From an uncultured Lachnospiraceae bacterium (GTDB taxonomy: Bacteria; Bacillota; Clostridia; Lachnospirales; Lachnospiraceae), in contig CATOJY010000038.1 of assembly GCA_951800685.1 (NCBI GenBank), forward strand, positions 1-33,589: DNA of 33,589 bases. Direction: 5' to 3'. A model generated the notes under the pieces. It did not search any database. It was not told the DNA's origin and saw only the letters and a list, made by a program, of their open reading frames with translations. The position numbers and the translations under genes are program-made. Positions within the stretch are counted from its first letter, which is position 1. Each line of letters begins with the position of its first letter. Shown piece by piece: positions 6,497 to 14,759 of the stretch.

Positions 6497-7600
6497 ATGG
6501 AGAAAAATATGGTTGCCGGAACAAAGGAAGAATATGAAAACAACGGGTTTGATCTATTGCGTTATACGGCGGCGTTCAGTGTAATGATGCTCCATTATTC
6601 CAGTTATTGTATGATTTTATCACAAAATCTGCCGGCGCAGGCTTCGACTGTTATGAGCAGGGTCAGGCACATCGCCTTGATGTTTCCGGGAGTAGTCATA
6701 TTGTTTACCATGAGCGGTTTTCTTGTAGCAGCCTCCTTTGAACGGGCAACGACAAGAAAAGAGTTTTTCCTGAGACGCGTGTTGCGCATTTACCCGGAAT
6801 TGTGGATCTGTACGATCATCAATCTGGCAGTAGTCTGTATTCTGGTTCCACAATTGTTGGACAGAGGTATGATTTTATGGGTGATGACACAGATTTTTGG
6901 AATAGCCAATACGCCGGCCTGTCTGAAAGCATTACCTACCGGAAGCATCAATGGCACACTTTGGACGATTTTTACGGAAGTGCAGTTGTATATTGTAATG
7001 GGGATTATTTATCCTTTTCTGCAAAAGATGAAAGGGAAGCGTTGGATGGCATTCCTGTCGCTGCTTGCTGCTGTGAATCTGGTTTGCTCCGTATTGGTGC
7101 GGGATGGCAGCGGCGTTTTGACGAAAGTGATTGAGAGGATATTTGCTCCGTATGCGTTGTGGTTCTTTCTTGGCGTTTTTTGTTTTCAAAAAAGACAGAG
7201 GATGCTCCCTGTTTTGAAAAAGGCATTTTGGCCGTTGCTGATTATTTATCTTATTATGGAATCCGTAATTATGCAGATGCCTGGATATTATACAGGCATA
7301 GTAACGGGTGTTTTGCTTCCGTTTATGGTGATTGGATGCGCATATTGTCTGCCCAAAATCCGCCTGAAATATGATTTTTCCTACGGCATGTTTTTGTATC
7401 ACTGGATTATCCTGAACATTATTGTTCATTTTGATCTCATGAACAGGATGCCGTGGTATGCGGGATTATTTTTATTTATCGCAGGAACAATGACGGCGTC
7501 AGTAATATCATGGGCTTTGAAAGGCGGATGTTATAGAGTAGTTAAAAGGATAGAGAGAAAAGCGTATAGGGAAAACAGTTATAGGAGAATCGGATTATGA
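6497..7600 (+). CDS. Acyltransferase family 3 membrane protein (OafA/YrhL-like)
   Basis: The 367-residue multi-pass membrane protein begins with the family signature FDLLRYTAAFSVMMLHYS (R22 and H33 are the conserved Arg and His) and has the second conserved motif FLRRVLRIYPELW at 91-103. About ten hydrophobic segments follow. These enzymes move acetyl or succinyl groups onto sugars of cell-surface polymers. ATG 6497 has no clear Shine-Dalgarno; an ATG at 6509 with GGAG 6 bases upstream is a good alternative. The stop overlaps the MBOAT gene start, so the pair is coupled. Substrate cannot be told from sequence. Confidence 0.88.
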   Translation: MEKNMVAGTKEEYENNGFDLLRYTAAFSVMMLHYSSYCMILSQNLPAQASTVMSRVRHIALMFPGVVILFTMSGFLVAASFERATTRKEFFLRRVLRIYPELWICTIINLAVVCILVPQLLDRGMILWVMTQIFGIANTPACLKALPTGSINGTLWTIFTEVQLYIVMGIIYPFLQKMKGKRWMAFLSLLAAVNLVCSVLVRDGSGVLTKVIERIFAPYALWFFLGVFCFQKRQRMLPVLKKAFWPLLIIYLIMESVIMQMPGYYTGIVTGVLLPFMVIGCAYCLPKIRLKYDFSYGMFLYHWIILNIIVHFDLMNRMPWYAGLFLFIAGTMTASVISWALKGGCYRVVKRIERKAYRENSYRRIGL

Positions 7601-9036
7601 TATACATATCTTTTCGTTATTACCTGTTTGTGTCAGCTATGCTGATTTTGTTCTATGCTCTTCCGCTGAAGCGGCGCTGGTGCGTGCTGCTTGCGGCGAA
7701 TGTGGTTTTCTGGCTGGTTTTCTGCAGGACAGGCTGGCCGTTTCTGCTGGGCACGATCATGGTAAGTTATCTGGCAGCGGTATGGATAGACATAAGCAGC
7801 GGCGTGAAGAAAAAGGTTCTGCTTGCGGGGGCGGTCATACTGGTTATCGGGATCTGGCTCTTTCTGCGAAATAAAGGTTTTATGCGGCAGGCGATACCGG
7901 GAGCGGAGTCGTTACGGCTGCTTGCCCCGCTTGGCATATCATTTTATACGATGCAGATCATTGCATATCTTACGGACGTTTACAGAGGGGATATTGCCCC
8001 GCAGAAAAATCCGGCAAAATATGTGTTGTTCATCACCTTTTTTCCGCAGCTTTTACAGGGACCGATTCCGAGGTACCGGCAGTTGGGAGAGCAGCTTTTT
8101 TGCGGGCATTTATTTGACGAAAGAAAATTTACCAGAGGGTTTTATCTGATCATCTGGGGATTTTTTCTGAAACTGGTCATTGCAGATAAGGCTTCTGTCG
8201 TTGTTGACACGGTTTTTGATAACTATCCGGCCTACAGCGGGGGATATTTGTGGTTTGCCTCCATTTTATACAGCATACAGCTTTATGCGGATTTTCTGGC
8301 ATGTACGACACTGGCGCAGGGTGTTTCATTCCTGTTTGGCATAGAACTGGCCGGAAATTTTAAGCGTCCGTATTTTGCCGTGTCGGTGAAGGATTTCTGG
8401 CAGAGATGGCATATTTCTCTCAGCAGCTGGCTGCGGGATTATGTCTATATCCCGCTGGGAGGGAACCGGAAGGGAAAAGGGCGTAAGTACCTGAATCTGG
8501 CAGTAACCTTCCTGGCAAGCGGTATCTGGCATGGGGCTGGTTTAACGTATCTGTTGTGGGGAGCCATTCACGGCTGCTGTCAGATTATGGGGGAGTGTCT
8601 GGACGGTCCAAAAGAAAAGATATATGCCTGTCTGAACATCCGCCCGGATGGGAAAGGAAAGCGTATCATAAAACAGACGGGGACATTTTTGATCGTCAGC
8701 CTTGCGTGGATCATTTTCAGAGCAGGTACGCCGGGCACAGGGATCAGCATGATCGTACATATGGTTTCGGATTTTAATCCATGGATATTTTTTAATGACA
8801 GGATATTTACGATCGGGCTTGCGTGGAAGGAAATGCTGGTACTCTTATTTGCGGTCTTACTTCTGTTTGCCGTAGAGAGAAAACAGGAGGAGGGAATCCG
8901 GATCTCTGAATGTATCTGCAGGCAGAAGCTTCCGGTCAGATGGCTGGCCTGCATGGCGGGAATCTGTGCGGTGATGATTTTTGGAACATATGGATATGGA
9001 TTTGAGGCGCAGGATTTTATATATGGAGGATTTTGA
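7597..9036 (+). CDS. MBOAT-family O-acyltransferase (AlgI/PatA/DltB-like)
   Basis: This is a membrane protein of 479 residues with about ten segments. The MBOAT signature FWQRWHISLSSWLRDYVYIPLGGN lies at 267-290, and the catalytic histidine is H312 in SGIWHGAG. The upstream block FFPQLLQGPIPRYRQL (148-163) is also typical. Such proteins pass acyl groups across the membrane to an outside acceptor and normally work with an SGNH-type partner, here the next gene. The start overlaps the previous stop by 4 bases, and its own stop overlaps the next reading frame. DltB of D-alanylation is unlikely because dltA and dltC are absent, so polysaccharide O-acetylation is favoured. Confidence 0.92.
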   Translation: MIYISFRYYLFVSAMLILFYALPLKRRWCVLLAANVVFWLVFCRTGWPFLLGTIMVSYLAAVWIDISSGVKKKVLLAGAVILVIGIWLFLRNKGFMRQAIPGAESLRLLAPLGISFYTMQIIAYLTDVYRGDIAPQKNPAKYVLFITFFPQLLQGPIPRYRQLGEQLFCGHLFDERKFTRGFYLIIWGFFLKLVIADKASVVVDTVFDNYPAYSGGYLWFASILYSIQLYADFLACTTLAQGVSFLFGIELAGNFKRPYFAVSVKDFWQRWHISLSSWLRDYVYIPLGGNRKGKGRKYLNLAVTFLASGIWHGAGLTYLLWGAIHGCCQIMGECLDGPKEKIYACLNIRPDGKGKRIIKQTGTFLIVSLAWIIFRAGTPGTGISMIVHMVSDFNPWIFFNDRIFTIGLAWKEMLVLLFAVLLLFAVERKQEEGIRISECICRQKLPVRWLACMAGICAVMIFGTYGYGFEAQDFIYGGF

Positions 9037-9038
9037 GA

Positions 9039-10508
9039 GTGAAGCACAAAAGATATCTGTGTAACATGTTTGCTTTTGGCATGGCGGCCTGTCTGGTGGC
9101 GTCGACAGTCAACCGGATTCTGATTCCCAAATGCTATTATGATGACAGTTGGCCGACTACCTCCACTTATCAGGGATTTTATCAGATGGAGAAGGACTCC
9201 GTGGATGTTCTGTTTCTGGGGAGCAGTTGTGCGGCGGCCGGATTGAACCCGCAGGAGTTCTATGACAGCTATGGCATCAGAAGCTATAATCTCGGATGCG
9301 AAGGGCAGAGCCTTCTGACGAGCTATTACTGGCTGGAAGAAGCCCTGCGGTTCCAGTCGCCAAAGGCAGTGGTGCTGGAAGTCTTTTTTACATTCCTGTA
9401 TAACAGGGACGAACCGCTTAATACTGCCGAGAGCAGTACAAGAAAAGCGTTTGACTATATGCGCTGGTCACCTGTAAAATGGGAAGCCGTGCACGATATT
9501 TGTAACTATGATAAGAAGCAGACTCTGAGCAGCTATTATTTCCCCAATATCAGGTACCATACCAGATGGAAGGAACTTGAAGAAAATGATTTTATTTCCG
9601 GGGAAATGGCAGAGCATTATGAACTGAAGGGATACGCACCACTTGCCCAAAGGCGGGGAAACGACGGCTATGTGCCGCTTAGTCCGGCAGATTCCGGCGA
9701 CAGGGCCGGTATGGCGCCGCTGATGAGAGAGTATCTGGACAGGATTGTCATGCTGTGCCGGGAAAACGGGATTTCTCTGATCCTGACAAAAATGCCCGAT
9801 ACAGACTGTAATGTTTCCAAATATAATACCATGTCTGATTATGCACAGGAACAGGGCATTCCTTATTGGGACTTCAATGAGGAATCTCTGTACCGGGCAA
9901 GCGGATTTGTACATATGGAAGATATGAACGATGACTGGCATGTAAATCTCTGGGGTGCGGAGAAGATTTCGCGCTGTATTGCTGAAAAACTGTATGATGC
10001 GTATGGCATCACAGGGATACAGGACAGCCAGTGGGAGGACACGAAAACATATTATGAGATGGTCTGTCGGGACTGCGAACTGAAACAGATTACAGATATA
10101 GATCAATATATGGATGCGGTCAGCCGGGAGGACTATACCGTGTTGATTGCGGTCAAAGGGGATGGCATGACTTTTATGGAAGAAAGCGTTAAAGAGGATT
10201 TCAGGCAGATGGGGCTTTTTATGGATTATACAGAGAACAGCAGTTATTTTGGGGTGATCCATGAGGGAAAAATTGAGGAAGAAACTTCAAAAGAAATTCT
10301 GGTACACCATGGAAGTACAGGGAACAGACTGACGGATTATGAGATAAAAAGTGCGGGATGGGACAGTACTTATGATGTGTGCGCTTCTATCAAAATAAAT
10401 GACGAGGAATGGGCGAGAAACGGAAATGGGATCAATGTGGTCATTTATAGCAATGAGAGGAAGCAGGTGGTGGATTCTGTCAGTTACGACGGGGAGCTTA
10501 AGAGATAA
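9039..10508 (+). CDS. SGNH-hydrolase-like exported partner of the MBOAT protein
   Basis: The 489-residue protein has one N-terminal membrane anchor (about residues 6-28) and an outside domain. Block I is VLFLGSSCAAAGL, with the likely nucleophile S63, and block V is DDWHVNLWG, with D299 and H301: a Ser-Asp-His triad as in AlgX/DltD/PatB-like proteins. I chose GTG 9039 because GGAGG (9025-9029) lies 9 bases before it; the TTG at 9033 is only 3 bases away. The last 170 residues after the SGNH domain are not recognised and may bind the polymer. Together with the two upstream genes it forms a surface O-acylation cluster. A terminator follows at 10561-10592. Confidence 0.82.
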   Translation: MKHKRYLCNMFAFGMAACLVASTVNRILIPKCYYDDSWPTTSTYQGFYQMEKDSVDVLFLGSSCAAAGLNPQEFYDSYGIRSYNLGCEGQSLLTSYYWLEEALRFQSPKAVVLEVFFTFLYNRDEPLNTAESSTRKAFDYMRWSPVKWEAVHDICNYDKKQTLSSYYFPNIRYHTRWKELEENDFISGEMAEHYELKGYAPLAQRRGNDGYVPLSPADSGDRAGMAPLMREYLDRIVMLCRENGISLILTKMPDTDCNVSKYNTMSDYAQEQGIPYWDFNEESLYRASGFVHMEDMNDDWHVNLWGAEKISRCIAEKLYDAYGITGIQDSQWEDTKTYYEMVCRDCELKQITDIDQYMDAVSREDYTVLIAVKGDGMTFMEESVKEDFRQMGLFMDYTENSSYFGVIHEGKIEEETSKEILVHHGSTGNRLTDYEIKSAGWDSTYDVCASIKINDEEWARNGNGINVVIYSNERKQVVDSVSYDGELKR

Positions 10509-10560
10509 ACATGGGGAAAACCTGGCTACGAATGGATCTTGCATTTTCTAAATGAGGGCG

Positions 10561-10592
10561 GGGGTATTCTGGAGATCAGAATGCTCCTTATT
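10561..10592 (+). terminator. Hairpin terminator after the acylation cluster
   Basis: GGGGTATTCTG (10561-10571) pairs with CAGAATGCTCC (10577-10587), one mismatch and one wobble, with a 5-base loop, followed by TTATTTT. It is also part of the repeated intergenic module described at 10599-10643. Confidence 0.6.
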
Positions 10593-10598
10593 TTGCGT

Positions 10599-10643
10599 TA
10601 AGCCGGAATGGTAACGCCCTATCTTACATTATTTCAGATATAT
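10599..10643 (+). repeat. Intergenic module, copy A
   Basis: Shares TAAGCCGG (10599-10606) and TATCTTAC-N4-TTTCAGATATAT (10620-10643) in the same order with copy B at 11006-11119. Each copy follows a hairpin ending in GAATGCTCCTT. The 24-base block is 20 of 24 identical. Copy A lacks about 75 bases present between the blocks in copy B. Confidence 0.65.
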
Positions 10644-10689
10644 TTGAGTCATTTATTATTATTTGATATCAATTATGGAGGTATGGACA

Positions 10690-10884
10690 ATGAAGCTAAA
10701 AGAGATTTATTCACAGAAAAAGGCACCATGTGGGAAATGCCCATACAATTTAGGAATGATTGGGACGCTGGCTAATCCCTGTCCACAGTGTAAGATGAAT
10801 GGCTATCGGTCTTACGAATGGTTCCAGAAGCAGTTGTCAAAGGAATATTCGGATTCTTTCAATGGGAACAGATCTGATGAATAA
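10690..10884 (+). CDS. Small four-cysteine protein, putative zinc ribbon
   Basis: The 64-residue protein has CGKC near residue 14 and CPQC about 20 residues later, the spacing of a metal-binding knuckle pair. The remainder is polar (YRSYEWFQKQLSKEYSDSF). ATG 10690 has GGAGG at 10677-10681 with an 8-base spacer; a 9-codon extension to 10663 lacks one. I recognise no family. It stands alone between two terminator-type hairpins and two copies of the same intergenic module, which suggests a small mobile or cassette-like unit. A regulatory or DNA-binding role is only a guess. Confidence 0.7.
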   Translation: MKLKEIYSQKKAPCGKCPYNLGMIGTLANPCPQCKMNGYRSYEWFQKQLSKEYSDSFNGNRSDE

Positions 10885-10949
10885 GGAGATGGGGAGATAT
10901 AGTCAGATGGTTTAGGACAGATCATGGGATTGGCTATGATAGAGAACAG

Positions 10950-10990
10950 GGAGCGTTTCGGAGAACCGGAATGCTCCTTCATTCATTTTA
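10950..10990 (+). terminator. Hairpin terminator after the four-cysteine gene
   Basis: GGAGCGTTTCGG (10950-10961) pairs with CCGGAATGCTCC (10966-10977), twelve pairs including two wobbles, with a 4-base loop, followed by TTCATTCATTTT. Confidence 0.65.
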
Positions 10991-11005
10991 GGGCTGCATG
11001 CTATA

Positions 11006-11119
11006 TAAGCCGGGACTGCATATCAATGCTGCGGGAAAAGGAACTGTGCAGAGCATCATAACGGGATACTGAGTAAAAAGACCGTGGACATGCCGTATCT
11101 TACGCTGTTTCAGATATAT
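11006..11119 (+). repeat. Intergenic module, copy B
   Basis: TAAGCCGG (11006-11013) and the TATCTTAC-N4-TTTCAGATATAT block (11096-11119) match copy A at 10599-10643. This copy leads into the recombinase remnant as copy A leads into the four-cysteine gene. I see no gene in the rest of the 10885-11159 gap. Confidence 0.65.
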
Positions 11120-11159
11120 ATTCTTAGGTTAAATAAATAAGAAAAGGGGGGATCTCATC

Positions 11160-11342
11160 TTGGCAAAGAAAAAAGTGCGCAGGGTGGAGCTTCTTCCGAG
11201 AATCTCAGCCAACAACCTACGGCATACCGCCTGCACCAACATGGCAAGACAGGGTATGAACATTAAGGTGCTGCAGTATCTCATGGGCCACGCCCACAGC
11301 GATGTGACGATGGATGTATATAATCATATCGCAGGCAGATAG
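11160..11342 (+). pseudogene. C-terminal remnant of a tyrosine recombinase/integrase
   Basis: Only about 60 codons remain, from TTG 11160. They contain the end of the catalytic domain: NLRHTACTNMA (the Arg and following His), LMGHAHSDVTMDVY (the second His and the tyrosine nucleophile), then NHIAGR. Complete integrases of this Tn916-like type are near 380-400 residues, so the arm-binding, core-binding and first catalytic parts are missing. GGGGGGA precedes the TTG, so a short product could still be made, but it could not act alone. It marks the likely right end of an integrated element and sits 190 bases from the clpB operator. Confidence 0.85.
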
Positions 11343-11424
11343 GATGTTAGGGAGGAAGTGGAGCGGTATTCGAAAAATACTTGTGCTAGCACGGTGCTTT
11401 GCTCATTGCTCGCGGAAATAAAAA

Positions 11425-11446
11425 AATGGTGTAGTAATGGTGTAGT
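11425..11446. repeat. Tandem 11-bp repeat near the element end
   Basis: AATGGTGTAGT occurs twice without a gap (11425-11435 and 11436-11446), 80 bases after the recombinase remnant. Tn916-type integrases bind direct repeats near element ends with their N-terminal domain, so this may be an arm-type site. The exact attachment core is not identifiable here. Confidence 0.55.
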
Positions 11447-11530
11447 AGAGGGGTATAACGGGTGATATTCTAAATTATGGAGCACGCAAACCCGCATAAA
11501 CACAGTGTATGCAAAATTTTAATAAATTTA

Positions 11531-11557
11531 TTAGCACTCACCTATTGACAGTGCTAA
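11531..11557 (+). promoter_or_regulatory. CIRCE operator (HrcA site) of clpB
   Basis: TTAGCACTC (11531-11539), nine bases, then CAGTGCTAA (11549-11557). The consensus is TTAGCACTC-N9-GAGTGCTAA, so there is one mismatch in 18. HrcA repressor binds CIRCE and is inactivated by heat. No hrcA gene lies in the window. Confidence 0.9.
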
Positions 11558-11573
11558 CAATTCATTGTATTGT
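11545..11573 (+). promoter_or_regulatory. Probable sigma-A promoter of clpB, overlapped by CIRCE
   Basis: TTGACA (11545-11550), a 17-base spacer, TATTGT (11568-11573). The -35 box lies within the CIRCE element, so bound HrcA would block polymerase. The leader to the clpB start is about 175 bases. Confidence 0.65.
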
Positions 11574-11756
11574 GATAGTATCAATAGAACAAATAACGCA
11601 TTAAGTTGATGCAAGTGAATAAAAGCATGTGTAATCAAATCCATATTGGCAATTCTAAATCAATAGGATATCTAAAAAGAGGAAAGTGCGAAGATTTTTT
11701 TAACACATGAATTTGTATTCTAAATTTACAGGTTAGAAGAAAGGAAGGGGCATTAT

Positions 11757-14339
11757 ATGAATCTTACAAAATTTACACAGAAATCAATGCAAGCCGTGCA
11801 GCAATGCGAAAAACTGGCCTATGAATATGGTAACCAGGAGATTGAGCAGGAACATCTGCTCTATAGCCTTCTCACCATTGATGACAGTCTGATCTTAAAG
11901 CTGATTGAGAAGATGGAGATACAGAAGGAATACTTCACCAACCGCGTTGAGCAGGGAGTAAGCAAGCGGACGAAGGTGCAGGGCGGACAGATATATATTG
12001 GCCAGGCTTTGAATAAAATTTTAATTAGTGCAGAAGACGAGGCTAAGTCGCTGAGCGATGAATATGTATCTGTGGAACATCTGTTTTTGGCTATGCTGAA
12101 GCATCCAAATAAGGAGATCAAAGAGATTTTTCGGGAATTTGGTATCACACGGGAGCGCTTTCTGCAGGCATTGTCTACGGTACGTGGCAATCAGAGGGTT
12201 ACTTCGGATAATCCGGAGGCGACCTATGATACACTAGAGAAATATGGACAGGATCTGGTGGAAAGGGCGAGGAACCAGAAACTTGATCCTGTGATCGGAA
12301 GAGACAACGAGATTCGAAATGTGATCCGTATTCTGTCCCGCAAGACGAAGAACAATCCAGTGCTGATCGGGGAACCAGGAGTAGGTAAGACTGCAGTTGC
12401 AGAAGGATTGGCACAGCGTATTGTCAGAGGGGATGTGCCAGAAGGCTTAAAGGATAAGAAGATTTTTGCACTGGATATGGGGGCCTTGGTGGCAGGTGCA
12501 AAATACCGTGGCGAGTTTGAAGAACGCTTGAAAGCAGTGTTGGAGGATGTGAAAAATAGTGACGGGCAAATCATTCTTTTTATTGATGAGCTGCATACGA
12601 TCGTAGGTGCAGGTAAAACGGATGGCGCTATGGATGCTGGAAATATGCTTAAGCCTATGTTAGCGAGGGGAGAATTGCACTGTATTGGTGCAACTACGCT
12701 GGATGAATACCGCATGTACATTGAGAAGGATGCTGCGTTGGAACGGCGTTTTCAGCCAGTGATGGTGGAGGAACCAACAGTGGAAGATACGATTTCCATT
12801 CTGCGTGGATTGAAGGAGCGCTATGAGGTGTTTCATAGTGTAAAGATTATGGACAATGCACTGGTGAGTGCGGCGGTATTATCTAATCGGTACATTGCCG
12901 ACCGATTTTTGCCAGATAAAGCGATCGATCTGGTAGATGAAGCCTGTGCGTTGATAAAGACAGAGTTAGATTCTATGCCGACGGAACTGGATGAATTGCG
13001 ACGCAGAGTTATGCAGTTGGAGATAGAGGAAACGGCTCTGAAAAAGGAAGACGATCGTTTGAGCAGAGAACGTCTTTCTAATTTGCAGCGTGAGCTTGCT
13101 GAGTACAAAGAAGAGTTGAAAAACCGGATGGCGCAGTGGGAGAACGAGAAAACGGCTGTAGAGAAATTATCTAAAATGCGTGAAGAGATCGACGAAATCA
13201 ATAGTCAGATTCAGATTGCGCAGCGCGAGGGTGACTATGAAAAGGCTGCTGAGTTAAGTTATGGCAGACTGCCAGCTTTAAGACAACAGCTGGAGATCGA
13301 GGAAGAGAAAGTGAAACAGAAAGATCTGTCTCTTGTACATGAGAGTGTGTCTGATGAGGAGATTGCAAAGATCGTATCTCGCTGGACGGGTATACCGATT
13401 TCTAAACTCACAGAGAGTGAGAGGAATAAAACGCTTCATCTGGATGATGAGCTGCATAAGAGAGTTATTGGTCAGGAGGAAGGCGTAAAAAAAGTAACAG
13501 ATGCTATTATTCGATCCAAAGCAGGCATTAAAGATCCTACCAAACCGATCGGCTCTTTTCTTTTCCTAGGGCCTACTGGGGTAGGAAAGACGGAGTTGGC
13601 CAAAGCCCTGGCAGCCGCCTTGTTTGATGACGAGGCAAATATGGTCAGAATCGATATGAGTGAATATATGGAGAAATATTCTATCTCCAGATTGATCGGA
13701 GCGCCTCCAGGATATGTAGGATATGAGGAAGGGGGACAATTAACAGAAGCTGTCAGAAGAAAACCATACTCGGTAGTACTCTTTGATGAGATAGAGAAGG
13801 CGCATCCAGACGTGTTCAATGTATTGCTGCAGGTATTGGATGACGGACGGATTACAGATTCACAGGGAAGAACAGTTGATTTTAAAAATACGATTTTGAT
13901 TATGACCTCAAATATTGGTGCACATTATCTATTAGAGGGCATTGATGCGCAAGGCGAGGTTAAGCCAGAAGCAGAGCAGATGGTTATGGGAGATCTGAGA
14001 AACCATTTTCGACCGGAATTCTTGAATCGCCTGGATGAGACGATTCTCTTTAAGCCATTGACAAAGGATAACATAGGTGGAATTATTTATTTGATCGTGG
14101 ATGATCTGAACAGACGCCTGGCGGAAAGAGAGCTGCGGATTGAGTTGACGCCGGAAGCGGAACAGTTCATCGTGGAGAATGCGTATGATCCAGTCTATGG
14201 TGCAAGGCCCTTAAAGAGGTATATCCAAAAATATGTCGAGACACTGTCTGCAAGACTAATTTTGTCAGATAAGGTGAGTAGTAAGGATACGATATTGATC
14301 GCGGTGGAAAATGACAATTTGACGGCGAGAGTCAAATAG
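11757..14339 (+). CDS. clpB: ATP-dependent disaggregase chaperone ClpB
   Basis: ClpB pulls proteins out of aggregates together with DnaK in the cytoplasm. The 860-residue protein has the full family layout: N domain with two Clp repeats (about 1-145), the first AAA+ module with Walker A GEPGVGKT at 205-212 and Walker B ILFIDELH, the coiled-coil M domain (about 405-525), and the second AAA+ module with GPTGVGKT at 605-612. The coiled-coil separates it from ClpA and ClpC. The sequence AAGGAAGGGG precedes the ATG. Expression is expected to be heat-inducible through the CIRCE at 11531-11557. It stands alone, with a strong terminator at 14416-14463. Confidence 0.97.
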   Translation: MNLTKFTQKSMQAVQQCEKLAYEYGNQEIEQEHLLYSLLTIDDSLILKLIEKMEIQKEYFTNRVEQGVSKRTKVQGGQIYIGQALNKILISAEDEAKSLSDEYVSVEHLFLAMLKHPNKEIKEIFREFGITRERFLQALSTVRGNQRVTSDNPEATYDTLEKYGQDLVERARNQKLDPVIGRDNEIRNVIRILSRKTKNNPVLIGEPGVGKTAVAEGLAQRIVRGDVPEGLKDKKIFALDMGALVAGAKYRGEFEERLKAVLEDVKNSDGQIILFIDELHTIVGAGKTDGAMDAGNMLKPMLARGELHCIGATTLDEYRMYIEKDAALERRFQPVMVEEPTVEDTISILRGLKERYEVFHSVKIMDNALVSAAVLSNRYIADRFLPDKAIDLVDEACALIKTELDSMPTELDELRRRVMQLEIEETALKKEDDRLSRERLSNLQRELAEYKEELKNRMAQWENEKTAVEKLSKMREEIDEINSQIQIAQREGDYEKAAELSYGRLPALRQQLEIEEEKVKQKDLSLVHESVSDEEIAKIVSRWTGIPISKLTESERNKTLHLDDELHKRVIGQEEGVKKVTDAIIRSKAGIKDPTKPIGSFLFLGPTGVGKTELAKALAAALFDDEANMVRIDMSEYMEKYSISRLIGAPPGYVGYEEGGQLTEAVRRKPYSVVLFDEIEKAHPDVFNVLLQVLDDGRITDSQGRTVDFKNTILIMTSNIGAHYLLEGIDAQGEVKPEAEQMVMGDLRNHFRPEFLNRLDETILFKPLTKDNIGGIIYLIVDDLNRRLAERELRIELTPEAEQFIVENAYDPVYGARPLKRYIQKYVETLSARLILSDKVSSKDTILIAVENDNLTARVK

Positions 14340-14415
14340 ACGGACATTTGGCAGAAAGGAAGCGCCAATCTGGCAGGAGTTATAGTCGCTCAGATTAGGA
14401 GGAATAGAAAGCAGG

Positions 14416-14463
14416 AATCTCATTGGAACATTGAATAACATATGTTCCAGTGAGATTTTTTTT
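14416..14463 (+). terminator. Intrinsic terminator after clpB
   Basis: AATCTCATTGGAACAT (14416-14431) pairs with 14442-14457, sixteen pairs with one wobble, with a 10-base loop, followed by a run of eight T. Confidence 0.92.
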
Positions 14464-14553
14464 GTCTTCTATATAAATATTTACTGATTCGTTTGTAGAG
14501 GAAAGAAGGATAGTGTGATAGAATAATGAAGTAAATGAAATACAAAGACAGGA

Positions 14554-14582
14554 TTGACTGGAAAAGATACGCATGTTACGAT
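14554..14582 (+). promoter_or_regulatory. Candidate promoter of the LD-carboxypeptidase gene
   Basis: TTGACT (14554-14559), a 17-base spacer, TACGAT (14577-14582). It lies after the clpB terminator and about 180 bases before the ATG at 14760. The rest of the 14464-14759 gap shows only AT-rich sequence and the ribosome binding site. Confidence 0.4.
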
Positions 14583-14759
14583 TTTCTGCCGCTTATCCCA
14601 ATAGTATCTTGAGAAACCAATAAGACAGTTGAATAGCACACGTATGTTTTAAATTGCAGGATCGATTCATTTTATGACGGCAATCATGCAAAATTGATCT
14701 ATATATTAAATTTTTATTTAATAAATGGAGAAAAAAGAAAGGAAAGGAAGAAAAAGAAC

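Noticed and set aside
6802..7134. 110-codon plus-strand ORF inside the acyltransferase gene
   Set aside because: Another frame of a well-supported membrane protein.
9468..10262. 264-codon minus-strand ORF opposite the SGNH gene
   Set aside because: Antisense shadow of a gene with clear SGNH motifs; no ribosome site and low-complexity His/Ile/Phe content.
11366..11420. Possible relation between the hairpin GTATT/AATAC with its GC-rich follow-up and the 6390-6496 leader
   Set aside because: Both have a hairpin followed by a GC-rich part, but there is no alignable sequence identity.
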